This document shows positions 8,527 to 16,677 of a DNA stretch of 64,000 nucleotides, in pieces. How positions within the stretch are numbered: position 1 is the first letter of the stretch; each line of letters opens with the position of its first letter. The notes beneath the pieces were generated by a model, which did not search any database, was not told the origin of the DNA, and was given only the letters and a program-made list of their open reading frames with translations. The stretch is from an uncultured Bacteroidales bacterium (GTDB lineage: Bacteria > Bacteroidota > Bacteroidia > Bacteroidales > Paludibacteraceae), in NCBI GenBank assembly GCA_902800525.1, contig CADCEV010000003.1:62001-126000 (forward strand), read 5' to 3'. Made by a program: the position numbers and the translations under genes.

Positions 8527-9573
8527 CTCTTGCTGTCTCAAACTCTCTTCGTGTATCAGCTCCCAAACATTCATCATAAATGCCTCACTAAGCGTGCTGC
8601 CTCCAATTTTTAATTTTTCATTTTTAATTTTTAATTTCTCTTTAATTTCCCGATACCTCTCCGGCTGTAAAGGAGCAATCCCGTGCGCCTTTTTCCATTC
8701 CCCGATGCGTTTGCTCACATCCATTCGGGCGGCAATAGTTGCCCATAACTGGTCGTCCAACTCATCTATCTCCGCACGCAACCAACTGAGCTCTTTCGCT
8801 GTTGATTCCGAGACGGTCGTTGGTAAATTGGAAATAAGTTGGTGGCTTGTTGGCTCTTCTAACAGGACTTCCCTGATCTTACGGGGAGTTATCTGCTGCT
8901 TGGCGTCGGATAGTGCCTCCTCGGGCTTGTGATGTACTTCCACCATCGCCCCGTCGAATCCCAACTCGTGCGCTTTTTGTACCAAACCTGCTATTTTCTC
9001 TGCATCGCCGCTCATGTGACTTGGATCTATCAGCAGCGGAATATTCGGCTTGGCTAAGTGAACGGCATGTGCCATCGCCCAGCATGGCTGATGGTTGCAT
9101 CCGCGGTGTACCGCCATAACAGGTATGCCCGTTTTCTCCAAACGCTCTATATTACCTATCCACAACTCCGCATCGTTATTCACCGGATTCTTGATCAAGA
9201 CCCCCTTCAACTTTCCACTTTCATCTAACCGGCTTCTCTCAATGCTCAACGTTAAACTCTCAACTATCCCCTGCACGGCAATCGGATTAGCGCTGGTACG
9301 TGCCCCTATCCACAAGTAATCAATCCCGGCTTCCAAAGCCTCACGCACATGTTCCGGTGTCGCCACTTCTGTCGCTACATCGAATCCATATACGCTCTTT
9401 GCTTCTGTTAACCATTTCAAAGCCTCCGAACCCGCGCCTTGAAACGTGTACGGGCTCGTACGCGGCTTCCACGCGCCCGCGCGATAAATAAAAGGAATAG
9501 AGCCGCACTCTTCCCTCAATTGGCGTGCGGTCTCCAACACCTGCTCGCGGCGCTCCGCTGAACAGGGGCCCAA
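8521..9573 (-). CDS. Bifunctional DAHP synthase / chorismate mutase (AroF-AroQ fusion)
   Basis: Entry step of aromatic amino-acid synthesis fused to chorismate mutase, the usual Bacteroidales arrangement. The first domain shows GPCSAE, a RAGAWKPRTSPYTFQG loop, LWIGARTSANP, IKNPVN and DPSHMSGD; the AroQ domain (from about residue 265) shows LRAEIDELDDQLWATIAARM, KRIGEWK and ELIHEESLRQQ. Two short segments look foreign to the family: residues around LSIERSRLDESGKLKG, and EKLKIKNEKLKI inside the mutase; both coincide with heptad DNA repeats. No ATG exists in the frame upstream of GPCSAE before a stop near 9612; TTG at 9573 or an upstream non-standard start must serve, so the N-terminus appears shortened or displaced. 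Confidence 0.88.
   Translation of the reverse strand: MGPCSAERREQVLETARQLREECGSIPFIYRAGAWKPRTSPYTFQGAGSEALKWLTEAKSVYGFDVATEVATPEHVREALEAGIDYLWIGARTSANPIAVQGIVESLTLSIERSRLDESGKLKGVLIKNPVNNDAELWIGNIERLEKTGIPVMAVHRGCNHQPCWAMAHAVHLAKPNIPLLIDPSHMSGDAEKIAGLVQKAHELGFDGAMVEVHHKPEEALSDAKQQITPRKIREVLLEEPTSHQLISNLPTTVSESTAKELSWLRAEIDELDDQLWATIAARMDVSKRIGEWKKAHGIAPLQPERYREIKEKLKIKNEKLKIGGSTLSEAFMMNVWELIHEESLRQQES
8605..8639. repeat. Heptad repeat inside the chorismate mutase coding region, 5 x AATTTTT-like
   Basis: AATTTTT, AATTTTT, CATTTTT, AATTTTT, AATTTCT in exact 7-bp register. On the coding strand it gives a lysine-rich stretch (KEKLKIKNEKLKI) that is not expected in an AroQ helix. Confidence 0.85.
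9206..9226. repeat. Heptad repeat inside the DAHP synthase coding region, 3 x TTCNNCT
   Basis: TTCAACT, TTCCACT, TTCATCT; further related, less regular copies run to about 9267. It encodes the extra DESGKLK segment before IKNPVN. Confidence 0.65.
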
Positions 9574-9583
9574 TATGTATATC

Positions 9584-9611
9584 TTCTGATGGCTGATAAC
9601 TGATGCTTTAA
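9584..9611. repeat. Heptad repeat at the start of the DAHP synthase gene
   Basis: TTCTGAT, GGCTGAT, AACTGAT then a decayed unit. It covers the place where the gene's normal N-terminal codons and start would be. The GGCTGAT unit recurs inside queE at 50671-50698. Confidence 0.7.
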
Positions 9612-10093
9612 TAAATCAACTGCAAACGGAAGTGCATCGCATCCGGGGTAAATCCGTCGTAGAAGAAATCGGAAATCGTCAAAAAGACCTCCACAACACC
9701 GATTCCCACCGTGTAATCGATGTGCTGCTGATAATAGACAATCTTTTTCGTCTGTCCGTCATCCTCCTCCGCGCTCAGATAACTGGTCTCCGGCAGAGCT
9801 ACCTGATACGCATTCTGTGCTCCCGAGTTGTACTCACGGAACAAATTGAATGTTCCGTAGTTGTACACATTTGCTGTAATCTCCGGCACGTCAAAAGAGC
9901 AATAGAACATACCCATTTGATCGTCAAATGCCCACTGGTTCTTGTTAACCACCAAATCCAATGTCTGCGCGTGGTAGTAACATACCGGCTCTGTTCCGCC
10001 CGGTTTTGTGCTGTGATCACATCGGCACTCGTTGCAACTGGTCATTCCCAACACAACGAGGCTCATCATACAAAAAAATACTACTTTTTTCAT
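9608..10093 (-). CDS. Hypothetical lipoprotein
   Basis: 161 residues from the ATG at 10093. A type II signal peptide ends in VLGMTSC with the lipid-bearing cysteine at residue 20, followed by a Cys-rich NECRCDH. The mature part has alternating strands (LDLVVNKNQWAF, YCSFDVPEIT) like a small beta-sandwich; no family recognised. A clear minus-strand promoter lies at 10114-10145, and since no other promoter is seen before the genes downstream, it may drive the DAHP synthase and outer-membrane genes too. Only 34 bases separate it from the first DAHP synthase codon. Confidence 0.7.
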   Translation of the reverse strand: MKKVVFFCMMSLVVLGMTSCNECRCDHSTKPGGTEPVCYYHAQTLDLVVNKNQWAFDDQMGMFYCSFDVPEITANVYNYGTFNLFREYNSGAQNAYQVALPETSYLSAEEDDGQTKKIVYYQQHIDYTVGIGVVEVFLTISDFFYDGFTPDAMHFRLQLIY

Positions 10094-10113
10094 CTTCAAA
10101 ACAATTTTGCCTG

Positions 10114-10145
10114 CAAAATTACAAAAAATATTTGAAATGTGCAAA
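10114..10145 (-). promoter_or_regulatory. Promoter of the lipoprotein/aroF run
   Basis: On the minus strand TTTG (10145-10142), 20 bp, TAATTTTG (10121-10114). Confidence 0.75.
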
Positions 10146-10170
10146 TATTTCTCATATTATTCACTGAATA

Positions 10171-10202
10171 CTTGCATATTTCAAAAAAAAATTGTACCTT
10201 TG
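10171..10202 (+). promoter_or_regulatory. Promoter of the ytxH-like operon
   Basis: CTTG at 10171-10174 running on as CTTGCATATTT, 20 bp, then TACCTTTG at 10195-10202. Divergent to the lipoprotein promoter. Confidence 0.75.
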
Positions 10203-10252
10203 CACCCAAATTCGCAAAATCGAATAGTATTAATCCTTAAATTATTACAAGT

Positions 10253-10486
10253 ATGAACAACTTAATCAAAGCAACTTTTGTTTTTGCAGCAGGAGCAGCT
10301 GTTGGAGCTGCTGTAGCACTCTTGGTGGCACCGAAATCAGGTGAACAACTCCGTTCCCAAATCGCCGACTTGGCTAATGATGCACAGAAAAAAGTGAAGG
10401 ATTATTGTGAGCAACTCAAACAGGAAATCAAGCAGGCGAACACTCCTGCCGAAGCTCCTGTTGAAACGGAGGCGCAACCTGCGTAA
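10253..10486 (+). CDS. YtxH domain-containing protein
   Basis: 77 residues: one glycine/alanine-rich membrane helix (FVFAAGAAVGAAVALLVAP) followed directly by the KSGEQLRSQI motif and a charged helix to the end. This is the YtxH family layout, a small membrane-anchored protein linked to envelope stress in other bacteria. Fourteen bases upstream of the holin-like gene, which typically follows it in Bacteroidota. Confidence 0.85.
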   Translation: MNNLIKATFVFAAGAAVGAAVALLVAPKSGEQLRSQIADLANDAQKKVKDYCEQLKQEIKQANTPAEAPVETEAQPA

Positions 10487-10500
10487 GATAGGAGGGCAAC

Positions 10501-10992
10501 ATGGAAAATGAATTGTTCGAGGAAGTAAAGAAAGAAGTTACCGCGTGCGGAGAAGCCGTCGGGGAAGTCGGCAAACTGCGTCTCATTGATCTTATTAGCC
10601 GTCTTTTGGGGCTCTTCCTGCTGATTTTCACGATCGTTCTGCTCCTTTCCGCACTCTTCACCTTTGGAGCGGTGGCAGCAATCGATATCTTGTCGAACTA
10701 TATGCCTACTTGGGCGGCTTCACTGCTCATCGGTAGCGTATATCTCGTACTCATTGGAGTTGTGCTCGCGTTCAAAAAGCAACTCTTCATACATCCGTTC
10801 ATCCGCCTGATGAGCAAGCAAATCAACACCGAGGAAGAACTGGCGTTGAAGACCTTGGAGGCAGAACATAAAGCAGAGATTCAGTATATCCGTCTGGAGA
10901 CCAAAGTAGAGAGCGCTACGCGCGAACTCAATATCTACGCGAACCTCATCAGCCGCATCTGGTCTTGGGTCTCCGGCAAATTAACCAAATAA
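10501..10992 (+). CDS. Phage holin family protein (superfamily III, PF07332-like)
   Basis: 163 residues; a short amphipathic N-terminal helix, two strongly hydrophobic helices (about residues 40-62 and 72-95), and a charged C-terminal tail with a RELNIYANLISRIWSW end. Despite the family name such proteins are chromosomal, not phage genes, and sit with YtxH in Bacteroidota. An AGGAGG sequence lies 5 bases before the start, consistent with translation inside an operon. Confidence 0.8.
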   Translation: MENELFEEVKKEVTACGEAVGEVGKLRLIDLISRLLGLFLLIFTIVLLLSALFTFGAVAAIDILSNYMPTWAASLLIGSVYLVLIGVVLAFKKQLFIHPFIRLMSKQINTEEELALKTLEAEHKAEIQYIRLETKVESATRELNIYANLISRIWSWVSGKLTK

Positions 10993-10995
10993 AAA

Positions 10996-12060
10996 ATGTT
11001 CTCCCGTCTCTACGGCGTCTTACTGCCGTTCTTTGTCAGCTTTTTGCTGGCATATGTCTTAGACCCTGTTGTGGTCTTTATACAAACCAAATGCAAGGTG
11101 CGTAACAGGGCGTTCGCTGTGTTACTCACCCTGCTCTTGGTCGTCAGTCTGATCGTCGGAGCGGTCGCTTCCTTACGCAAACCCGTAATGGATCAGGTCA
11201 ACTCCGCGTGGACGGGCTTCCAAGCGTACATCGCCGATTTTGATATCAACGATTACGTCTCCGCCGAAACACAGGAGAAACTGCTCACCTGGACGGAAGA
11301 ATGGAGTTTCGAAAAAGCACTCGCTAACCCCGAACTCACTACCTCCATTAAGGAACTCCTGCCCAAAATCGGAAACTGGATCACAGGCGGTCTGAGCTGG
11401 ATGAGCGAGCTCTTGGTGGTCTTCATCGGCTTCATGTACCTCATCTTTTTGATGATAGACATGCCGAATATTCGTGCCAAATACAGCCGTTACGTGCCCC
11501 GCAAAATAAGGCCGCAAGTAGTAGCCATCATGGGCGATATTGACCGCAATATGAATGCCTATTTCCGCGGACAGGCGATGGTCGCCGGATGTGTCGGAGT
11601 ACTCTTTGCTATCGGCTTCACCATCACCGGCATGCCGATGGGAATAGCTATGGGACTCATCATCGGGCTCCTGAACATGGTGCCTTATATGCAGGCACTC
11701 GGTATCCCACCTTGTATCGTCCTTTGCCTTCTGCAATCCGCGCAAACAGGACAACCCGTTTGGCTCACGCTACTCATGATGGCGATTGTCTTCATCGTGG
11801 TGCAATCCATTCAGGATCTGTTCCTTACCCCGAAGATCATGGGAGATGTCACCGGCATGTCGCCCGCGGCTATACTCCTCAGCCTGAGTATCTGGGGCGC
11901 GATATGCGGAGTAATTGGTATGATCATCGCTTTGCCTCTTACTACGCTCATCATCAGCTATTACGACCGATATGTCTCGAACAGAGGTGTCACTTCCCGC
12001 AACCATCAGGCGAATTATCCCGGACGTCTACGAGGACATTTCCCTCCGAAAGAGGAATAA
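10996..12060 (+). CDS. AI-2E family transporter
   Basis: 354 residues with about eight membrane helices and the family's marker region: LIIGLLNMVPYMQALGIPPC in the middle and VQSIQDLFLTPKIMGDVTGMSPAAI before the last helices. Members include Na+/H+ antiporters and putative exporters; the substrate is unknown. Starts three bases after the holin-like gene, so it is the last of a three-gene unit. No clear terminator follows. Confidence 0.85.
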   Translation: MFSRLYGVLLPFFVSFLLAYVLDPVVVFIQTKCKVRNRAFAVLLTLLLVVSLIVGAVASLRKPVMDQVNSAWTGFQAYIADFDINDYVSAETQEKLLTWTEEWSFEKALANPELTTSIKELLPKIGNWITGGLSWMSELLVVFIGFMYLIFLMIDMPNIRAKYSRYVPRKIRPQVVAIMGDIDRNMNAYFRGQAMVAGCVGVLFAIGFTITGMPMGIAMGLIIGLLNMVPYMQALGIPPCIVLCLLQSAQTGQPVWLTLLMMAIVFIVVQSIQDLFLTPKIMGDVTGMSPAAILLSLSIWGAICGVIGMIIALPLTTLIISYYDRYVSNRGVTSRNHQANYPGRLRGHFPPKEE

Positions 12061-12124
12061 ACACCTCTTTCTGCTAACTAAAGACGACAAAAAACGCAAA
12101 AAAACAAGAAAATTGGCATACACT

Positions 12125-12156
12125 ATTGTGTATGTCATTTTTTTTTTGTAACTTTG
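12125..12156 (+). promoter_or_regulatory. Promoter of the nqr operon
   Basis: ATTG at 12125-12128, 20 bp spacer, TAACTTTG at 12149-12156. Confidence 0.75.
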
Positions 12157-12157
12157 C

Positions 12158-12176
12158 GCCCGCTTTTGAAGCGGGC
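12158..12176 (+). promoter_or_regulatory. Hairpin at the very 5' end of the nqr leader
   Basis: GCCCGCTT TTG AAGCGGGC: 8 perfect base pairs with a 3-nt loop, beginning right at the expected transcription start. It could protect the 5' end of a highly expressed message. Confidence 0.65.
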
Positions 12177-12235
12177 ACTAAAAAAGCCCCTCGAAACCTC
12201 GAAAACAACAAAACAAAATAATTAATTAACATTTT

Positions 12236-13588
12236 ATGCAAACAATCAAACTGAAACGTGGGTTGGACATTCCTTTTGAAGGAACTGCGGTAGAGACGCT
12301 GGGTAGCGTCCGTCGGCCGGAGGTCTTTCATATCGTGCCCGACCAGTTCGCCGGCATCACTCCCAAACTGGATGTCAAGGTCGGCGACCGTGTGAAGGCG
12401 GGTAGCCCGCTCTTCCACGACAAAGCGTTTGAGAGCTTGTTCTTTACCTCGCCTGTCTCAGGTGAAGTCAAAGAGATCGTGCGCGGTGAGCGACGTAAGA
12501 TCATGTCCATCGACATCCTTGCGGACAGCGTCATCGAGTACGAGAAATTTGACACCGCGGGCGATGTGAAGGAGCTGCTGCTGAAAAGCGGCCTCTGGGC
12601 ATTGATGAAGCAACGTCCGTACGACTGCATCGCTATGCCGAACAAGACCCCTCGCGCTATTTTTATTTCGAGTTTTGACAGTGCGCCTTGTGCTCCGAAC
12701 TACGAGTTCGTGCTCAAAGGTCAGTTGCCGACCTTACAGGCAGCTGTCTCCGCGCTGGGCAAGATTGCACCGGTATTCATCGGCATCAAAGGTGGCGCTA
12801 AAGCTACCGAGTTCCGCGAGTTGAAGGACTGCACCCTCTTCGAGGTCTATGGTCCGCATCCTGCTGGTAACGTAGGCGTACAGCTCAACAACCTCGCGCC
12901 GCTGGCGAAGGGTGAGACCGTCTTCACGGTGAACATCCAGGATCTCGCGCTCATCGGTCGCCTCTTCCAGAAAGGCATCGTGGACATGCAGAAGAAAGTG
13001 GCGCTCACCGGTCCGCTCGCTTATGGCAAGCAGTACTACAACGTCCTGCCGGGTATGCCGGTTTCCGCTGTGCTGCTCTCGAACGTACACACCGAGTGTC
13101 CGTGCCGTTACATCGCAGGAAACGTGCTGAGCGGTCGTCAGATCACGATGGATGACATGATTTCCGTCTATGACAATCAGTTCACCGTCCTGGACGAAGG
13201 TTCCGAGAACCACGAGTTCATGGGCTGGATGCTGCCGCGCTTCTCGGCTTTCAATGCCGGAAAGACCGACCCGGCAGGTCTGTTGGACAACGGGTTCACA
13301 CGTTGGCTCTTCGGTCCGAAGAAATACCAGTGGGACGCTCGTCTCAAAGGTGGTCGCCGTGCGATCATCGTCAGCGGCGAGTATGACAAAGTGTTCCCGA
13401 TGGACATCTACCCCGAGTACCTCATCAAAGCGATGATTGCGTCGAACATCGACCGCATGGAAGCGCTGGGTGCGTACGAGGTGGCTCCTGAAGATTTCGC
13501 GCTCTGCGAGTATGTATGTACATCCAAAATGCCGCTGCAGGCGATCGTGCGCGAAGCGTTGGATTATTTAAGAAAGGAGATTGAGTAA
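12236..13588 (+). CDS. nqrA: Na+-translocating NADH:quinone reductase subunit A
   Basis: 450 residues, the usual length. Opens IKLKRGLDIPFEG and carries the biotinyl-lipoyl-like N-terminal hairpin (VKVGDRVKAGSPLFHDK) followed by the Rnf-like domain. NqrA is the peripheral quinone-side subunit of the sodium-pumping respiratory complex. It has no Shine-Dalgarno sequence (leader is A/T), unlike every other gene of the operon. Its stop codon shares one base with nqrB. Codon choice is strongly biased (CGT, CTC, GGT, AAC), as expected for an abundant protein. Confidence 0.96.
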   Translation: MQTIKLKRGLDIPFEGTAVETLGSVRRPEVFHIVPDQFAGITPKLDVKVGDRVKAGSPLFHDKAFESLFFTSPVSGEVKEIVRGERRKIMSIDILADSVIEYEKFDTAGDVKELLLKSGLWALMKQRPYDCIAMPNKTPRAIFISSFDSAPCAPNYEFVLKGQLPTLQAAVSALGKIAPVFIGIKGGAKATEFRELKDCTLFEVYGPHPAGNVGVQLNNLAPLAKGETVFTVNIQDLALIGRLFQKGIVDMQKKVALTGPLAYGKQYYNVLPGMPVSAVLLSNVHTECPCRYIAGNVLSGRQITMDDMISVYDNQFTVLDEGSENHEFMGWMLPRFSAFNAGKTDPAGLLDNGFTRWLFGPKKYQWDARLKGGRRAIIVSGEYDKVFPMDIYPEYLIKAMIASNIDRMEALGAYEVAPEDFALCEYVCTSKMPLQAIVREALDYLRKEIE

Positions 13589-14781
13589 TGGAATGGCTTT
13601 ATAAAAACTGGAAGAAGTTCGGCAAGAACTTCGAGGAAGGCGGCAAACTGAGCTGGCTCAGTTCGTTCTATGATGCCTTCGACACGTTCCTCTTCACCCC
13701 TCAGACGACCGCTAAACGCAACGGCACGCATATCCACGACGGTTCGGACAGCAAACGTACGATGATCCTCGTGGTCATTGCACTTGTTCCGGCACTGCTC
13801 TTCGGTATGTTCAACGTCGGCTATCAGCACTTGCTGGCTACCGGTCAGTTGGCAGCAGGCATGACCGCTGCACTCTGGTGGAAAGCGTTCGGTTTCGGTC
13901 TGCTGGCTGTACTGCCGTTTATCATCGTCAGCTATGCTGTCGGTCTGGGCATCGAGTTCGTTGTTGCGCAGATCAAGCATGAGGAGGTTGCAGAAGGATT
14001 CCTCGTAACGGGATTCATCATCCCGCTCATCGTGCCTATTAACACCCCGCTGTGGCAGGTGGCTATCGCGGTCGCTTTTGCGGTCATCTTCGCGAAAGAG
14101 GTGTTCGGCGGCACAGGTTATAACATCTTCAACGTAGCGCTGATCACGCGTGCGTTCCTGTTCTTCGCTTACCCGAGCCACATGACCGGTGATGAACCGT
14201 TCATCCGCACAGCAGGTACATGGGGCTGGGACGGCGGTCACGCGCTCGTGGATGGTTTCTCGGGTGCAACGCCTCTGACGCAGATGGCTACCGGCACACC
14301 GGTGTCGCAGAGTTTCTGGGACATGGTGAACGGTCTCGTTCCGGGTTCCGTAGGTGAGACCTGTATCTGGGCAATCCTGCTCGGTGCATGTCTGCTGATT
14401 GCTACCGGCGTAGCCAGCTGGAAGACCATGCTCGCTACGTTCATCGGCGGCGGTCTGACCGCTTGGCTCTTTAACATCGGCGGCTCTGAGGCTAACCTCG
14501 CAGCGCAGTACCCCTGGTACATGCACCTCGTTTCCGGCGGTTTCGCGTTCGGTGCAGTCTTCATGGCTACTGATCCTGTGACCTCCGCTCGTACCGAGTG
14601 CGGTAAGTGGATCTACGGCTTCCTCATCGGTCTCGTAGCAGTGCTCGTGCGCGTTCTCAACCCGGGCTACCCCGAGGGAATGATGCTCGCTATCCTGCTC
14701 ATGAACGCCTTTGCGCCGCTCATCGACTGGTGTGTGGTTCAAGCAAATATTAACCGTCGCGCTAAACGCGTCATTAAATAA
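13588..14781 (+). CDS. nqrB: Na+-NQR subunit B
   Basis: 397 residues, ten or so membrane helices. GFSGATPLT near residue 230 is the site of covalent FMN attachment through threonine; GTGYNIFNVALITRAFLFF and the conserved end GMMLAILLMNAFAPLIDW are typical. It forms the membrane core of the sodium pathway. The start overlaps the nqrA stop by one base and is preceded by AAAGGAG. Confidence 0.96.
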   Translation: MEWLYKNWKKFGKNFEEGGKLSWLSSFYDAFDTFLFTPQTTAKRNGTHIHDGSDSKRTMILVVIALVPALLFGMFNVGYQHLLATGQLAAGMTAALWWKAFGFGLLAVLPFIIVSYAVGLGIEFVVAQIKHEEVAEGFLVTGFIIPLIVPINTPLWQVAIAVAFAVIFAKEVFGGTGYNIFNVALITRAFLFFAYPSHMTGDEPFIRTAGTWGWDGGHALVDGFSGATPLTQMATGTPVSQSFWDMVNGLVPGSVGETCIWAILLGACLLIATGVASWKTMLATFIGGGLTAWLFNIGGSEANLAAQYPWYMHLVSGGFAFGAVFMATDPVTSARTECGKWIYGFLIGLVAVLVRVLNPGYPEGMMLAILLMNAFAPLIDWCVVQANINRRAKRVIK

Positions 14782-14793
14782 GGAGGGCACGCT

Positions 14794-15453
14794 ATGAAAC
14801 TGAATACAAACAGTAATATCTACACATTCGTCTATATGACGGTGGTAGTGATCATCGTAGCTGTGCTGCTGGCGGTTGTCAGCCAGGCACTCGCTCCGAA
14901 ACAGCAGGCGAATATCCTGCTCGACAAGCAGAAACAGATTCTCGGTGCGCTCAAGATCGATTACTCGACCGGCGACCCTGCCGACATCTACATGGCGCTT
15001 GTCAACGACACGTTGCGTTACGGTGAACAAGAGGTCTATGTAGCCAACCTCAACGGTGCTACCAAGTACATCCTGCCGCTTTCCGGTAAGGGTCTTTGGG
15101 GCGGCATCGGCGGTTACCTCGCACTCGACGAGGACAAGAACACCATTTATGGTGTCAACTTCAACCACGAGTCCGAGACCCCGGGTCTGGGTGCTAAGAT
15201 CGTGGAGCCGGAGTTCCGCAGCCAGTTTGAAGGCAAGCACATCCGCAATGCCGAAGGTGCGGTCGTTTCTGTAGCGGTTCTCAAAGCCGGCAAGCACGCC
15301 GAAGGACAAGAGCAGGTAGATGCCATCTCCGGTGCTACCATCACTTCGTCCGGCGTCAGCACCATGCTCGAAGTGAACCTTGGCGAGTACGCAGAGTTTT
15401 TGAATGAATTAAATGAAGGAAAGGAGGAAGACCATGTTGAGTCAGAAGACTAA
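14794..15453 (+). CDS. nqrC: Na+-NQR subunit C
   Basis: 219 residues: one N-terminal membrane helix and a periplasmic FMN-binding domain with DAISGATITSSGV, whose threonine carries the second covalent FMN. LGAKIVEPEFRSQFEGK is the usual neighbouring segment. A strong AAGGAGG lies before the start. The acidic C-terminal tail overlaps the first codons of nqrD by 20 bases. Confidence 0.95.
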   Translation: MKLNTNSNIYTFVYMTVVVIIVAVLLAVVSQALAPKQQANILLDKQKQILGALKIDYSTGDPADIYMALVNDTLRYGEQEVYVANLNGATKYILPLSGKGLWGGIGGYLALDEDKNTIYGVNFNHESETPGLGAKIVEPEFRSQFEGKHIRNAEGAVVSVAVLKAGKHAEGQEQVDAISGATITSSGVSTMLEVNLGEYAEFLNELNEGKEEDHVESED

Positions 15454-16054
15454 GGACACATTACTCGGTCCTCTTAACGCTAATAACCCTGTCGTAGTGC
15501 AGATCCTCGGTATCTGTTCGGCACTCGCCGTAACGGTACAGCTCAAGCCTGCGCTCGTCATGGGTATCGCCGTGACCATCATCGTGGCGATGTCGAACGT
15601 GATCGTGTCGCTCATCCGTAACACTATCCCGATGCGTGTACGTATCATCGTGCAACTGGTGGTAGTTGCGGCGCTCGTGACACTCGTCAGCGAGGTGCTC
15701 AAAGCGTTTGCCTACGATGTAGCAATGCAGCTGAGCGTTTACCTCGGTCTGATCATCACTAACTGTATTCTCATGGGTCGCCTCGAGGCGTTCGCCATGA
15801 CCAACAACGCATGGGATTCCCTGCTGGACGGTCTGGGCAACGGTCTGGGCTATGCCATCATCCTCGTCATCGTAGCCTTCGTGCGCGAGCTCCTCGGCTC
15901 GGGTCAACTCCTTGGTTTCCAAGTGATCCCGCAGTGGTGTTATGATCACGGCTACGAAAACTGCGGTATGATGCTCATGCCCGCCATGGCGCTCATTCTG
16001 GTAGGATGTGTAATCTGGGCGCATCGCTCAATTAATGATAAGGAGGCTAAGTAA
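15434..16054 (+). CDS. nqrD: Na+-NQR subunit D
   Basis: 206 residues, six membrane helices, with the inverted-topology NqrD/RnfE signature ([14 protein letters not shown]). The start at 15434 is chosen over the in-frame upstream ATG at 15413 because it has AAAGGAGG nine bases before it and gives the family's usual N-terminus. NqrD with NqrE binds the intramembrane iron centre. Confidence 0.95.
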   Translation: MLSQKTKDTLLGPLNANNPVVVQILGICSALAVTVQLKPALVMGIAVTIIVAMSNVIVSLIRNTIPMRVRIIVQLVVVAALVTLVSEVLKAFAYDVAMQLSVYLGLIITNCILMGRLEAFAMTNNAWDSLLDGLGNGLGYAIILVIVAFVRELLGSGQLLGFQVIPQWCYDHGYENCGMMLMPAMALILVGCVIWAHRSINDKEAK

Positions 16055-16662
16055 TGGAACACGCATTAAGTTTATTTGTCCGCTCGATCTTTGCGGATAA
16101 CATGATTTTCGCGTACTTCTTGGGAATGTGCTCTTACCTCGCCGTTTCGAAGAACGTGAAGACCTCAGCCGGTCTGGGTGTAGCCGTTACTTTCGTGCTC
16201 ATCGTTACCCTGCCGGTTAACTACCTGCTGCAAACGCTCGTTCTCGAGCCGCTGCACTTGGAGTACCTCAGTTTCATCCTTTTCATCGCCGTCATTGCCG
16301 CTATCGTGCAACTGGTGGAGATGATTGTGGAGAAATACAGCCCGTCGCTCTACGCGAGCCTCGGTATCTTCCTGCCGCTGATTGCGGTGAACTGCGCCAT
16401 CATGGGTGGTTCGCTCTTCATGCAGCAGCGTATCGGCCTGCCCGCAGTGGATCCCAAGGCCATCACTTCCCTCGGAGACGCGTTTATGTACGCCTTCGGT
16501 TCGGGTATCGGATGGTTCCTGGCTATCGTCTGCCTCGCAGGTATTCGTGAGAAAATGGAGTATAACGATGTACCGAAGCCGCTGCAAGGCCTTGGAATCA
16601 CATTCATCACCGTCGGCCTCATGGCGATGGCGTTCATGTGCTTCAGCGGCATCGAGTTTTAA
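16054..16662 (+). CDS. nqrE: Na+-NQR subunit E
   Basis: 202 residues, six helices, paralogous to NqrD with opposite topology. [21 protein letters not shown] near the start and [18 protein letters not shown] carry the two cysteines that help hold the Fe cluster between NqrD and NqrE. One-base overlap with the nqrD stop; AAGGAGG upstream. Confidence 0.96.
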   Translation: MEHALSLFVRSIFADNMIFAYFLGMCSYLAVSKNVKTSAGLGVAVTFVLIVTLPVNYLLQTLVLEPLHLEYLSFILFIAVIAAIVQLVEMIVEKYSPSLYASLGIFLPLIAVNCAIMGGSLFMQQRIGLPAVDPKAITSLGDAFMYAFGSGIGWFLAIVCLAGIREKMEYNDVPKPLQGLGITFITVGLMAMAFMCFSGIEF

Positions 16663-16677
16663 TAGGAGGAACGCAAT

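Noticed and set aside
13564..15309. 581-codon open frame on the minus strand across nqrB and nqrC
   Set aside because: It mirrors the strongly biased codons of the nqr genes, has no start signal and a composition rich in His, Arg and Glu unlike real proteins.
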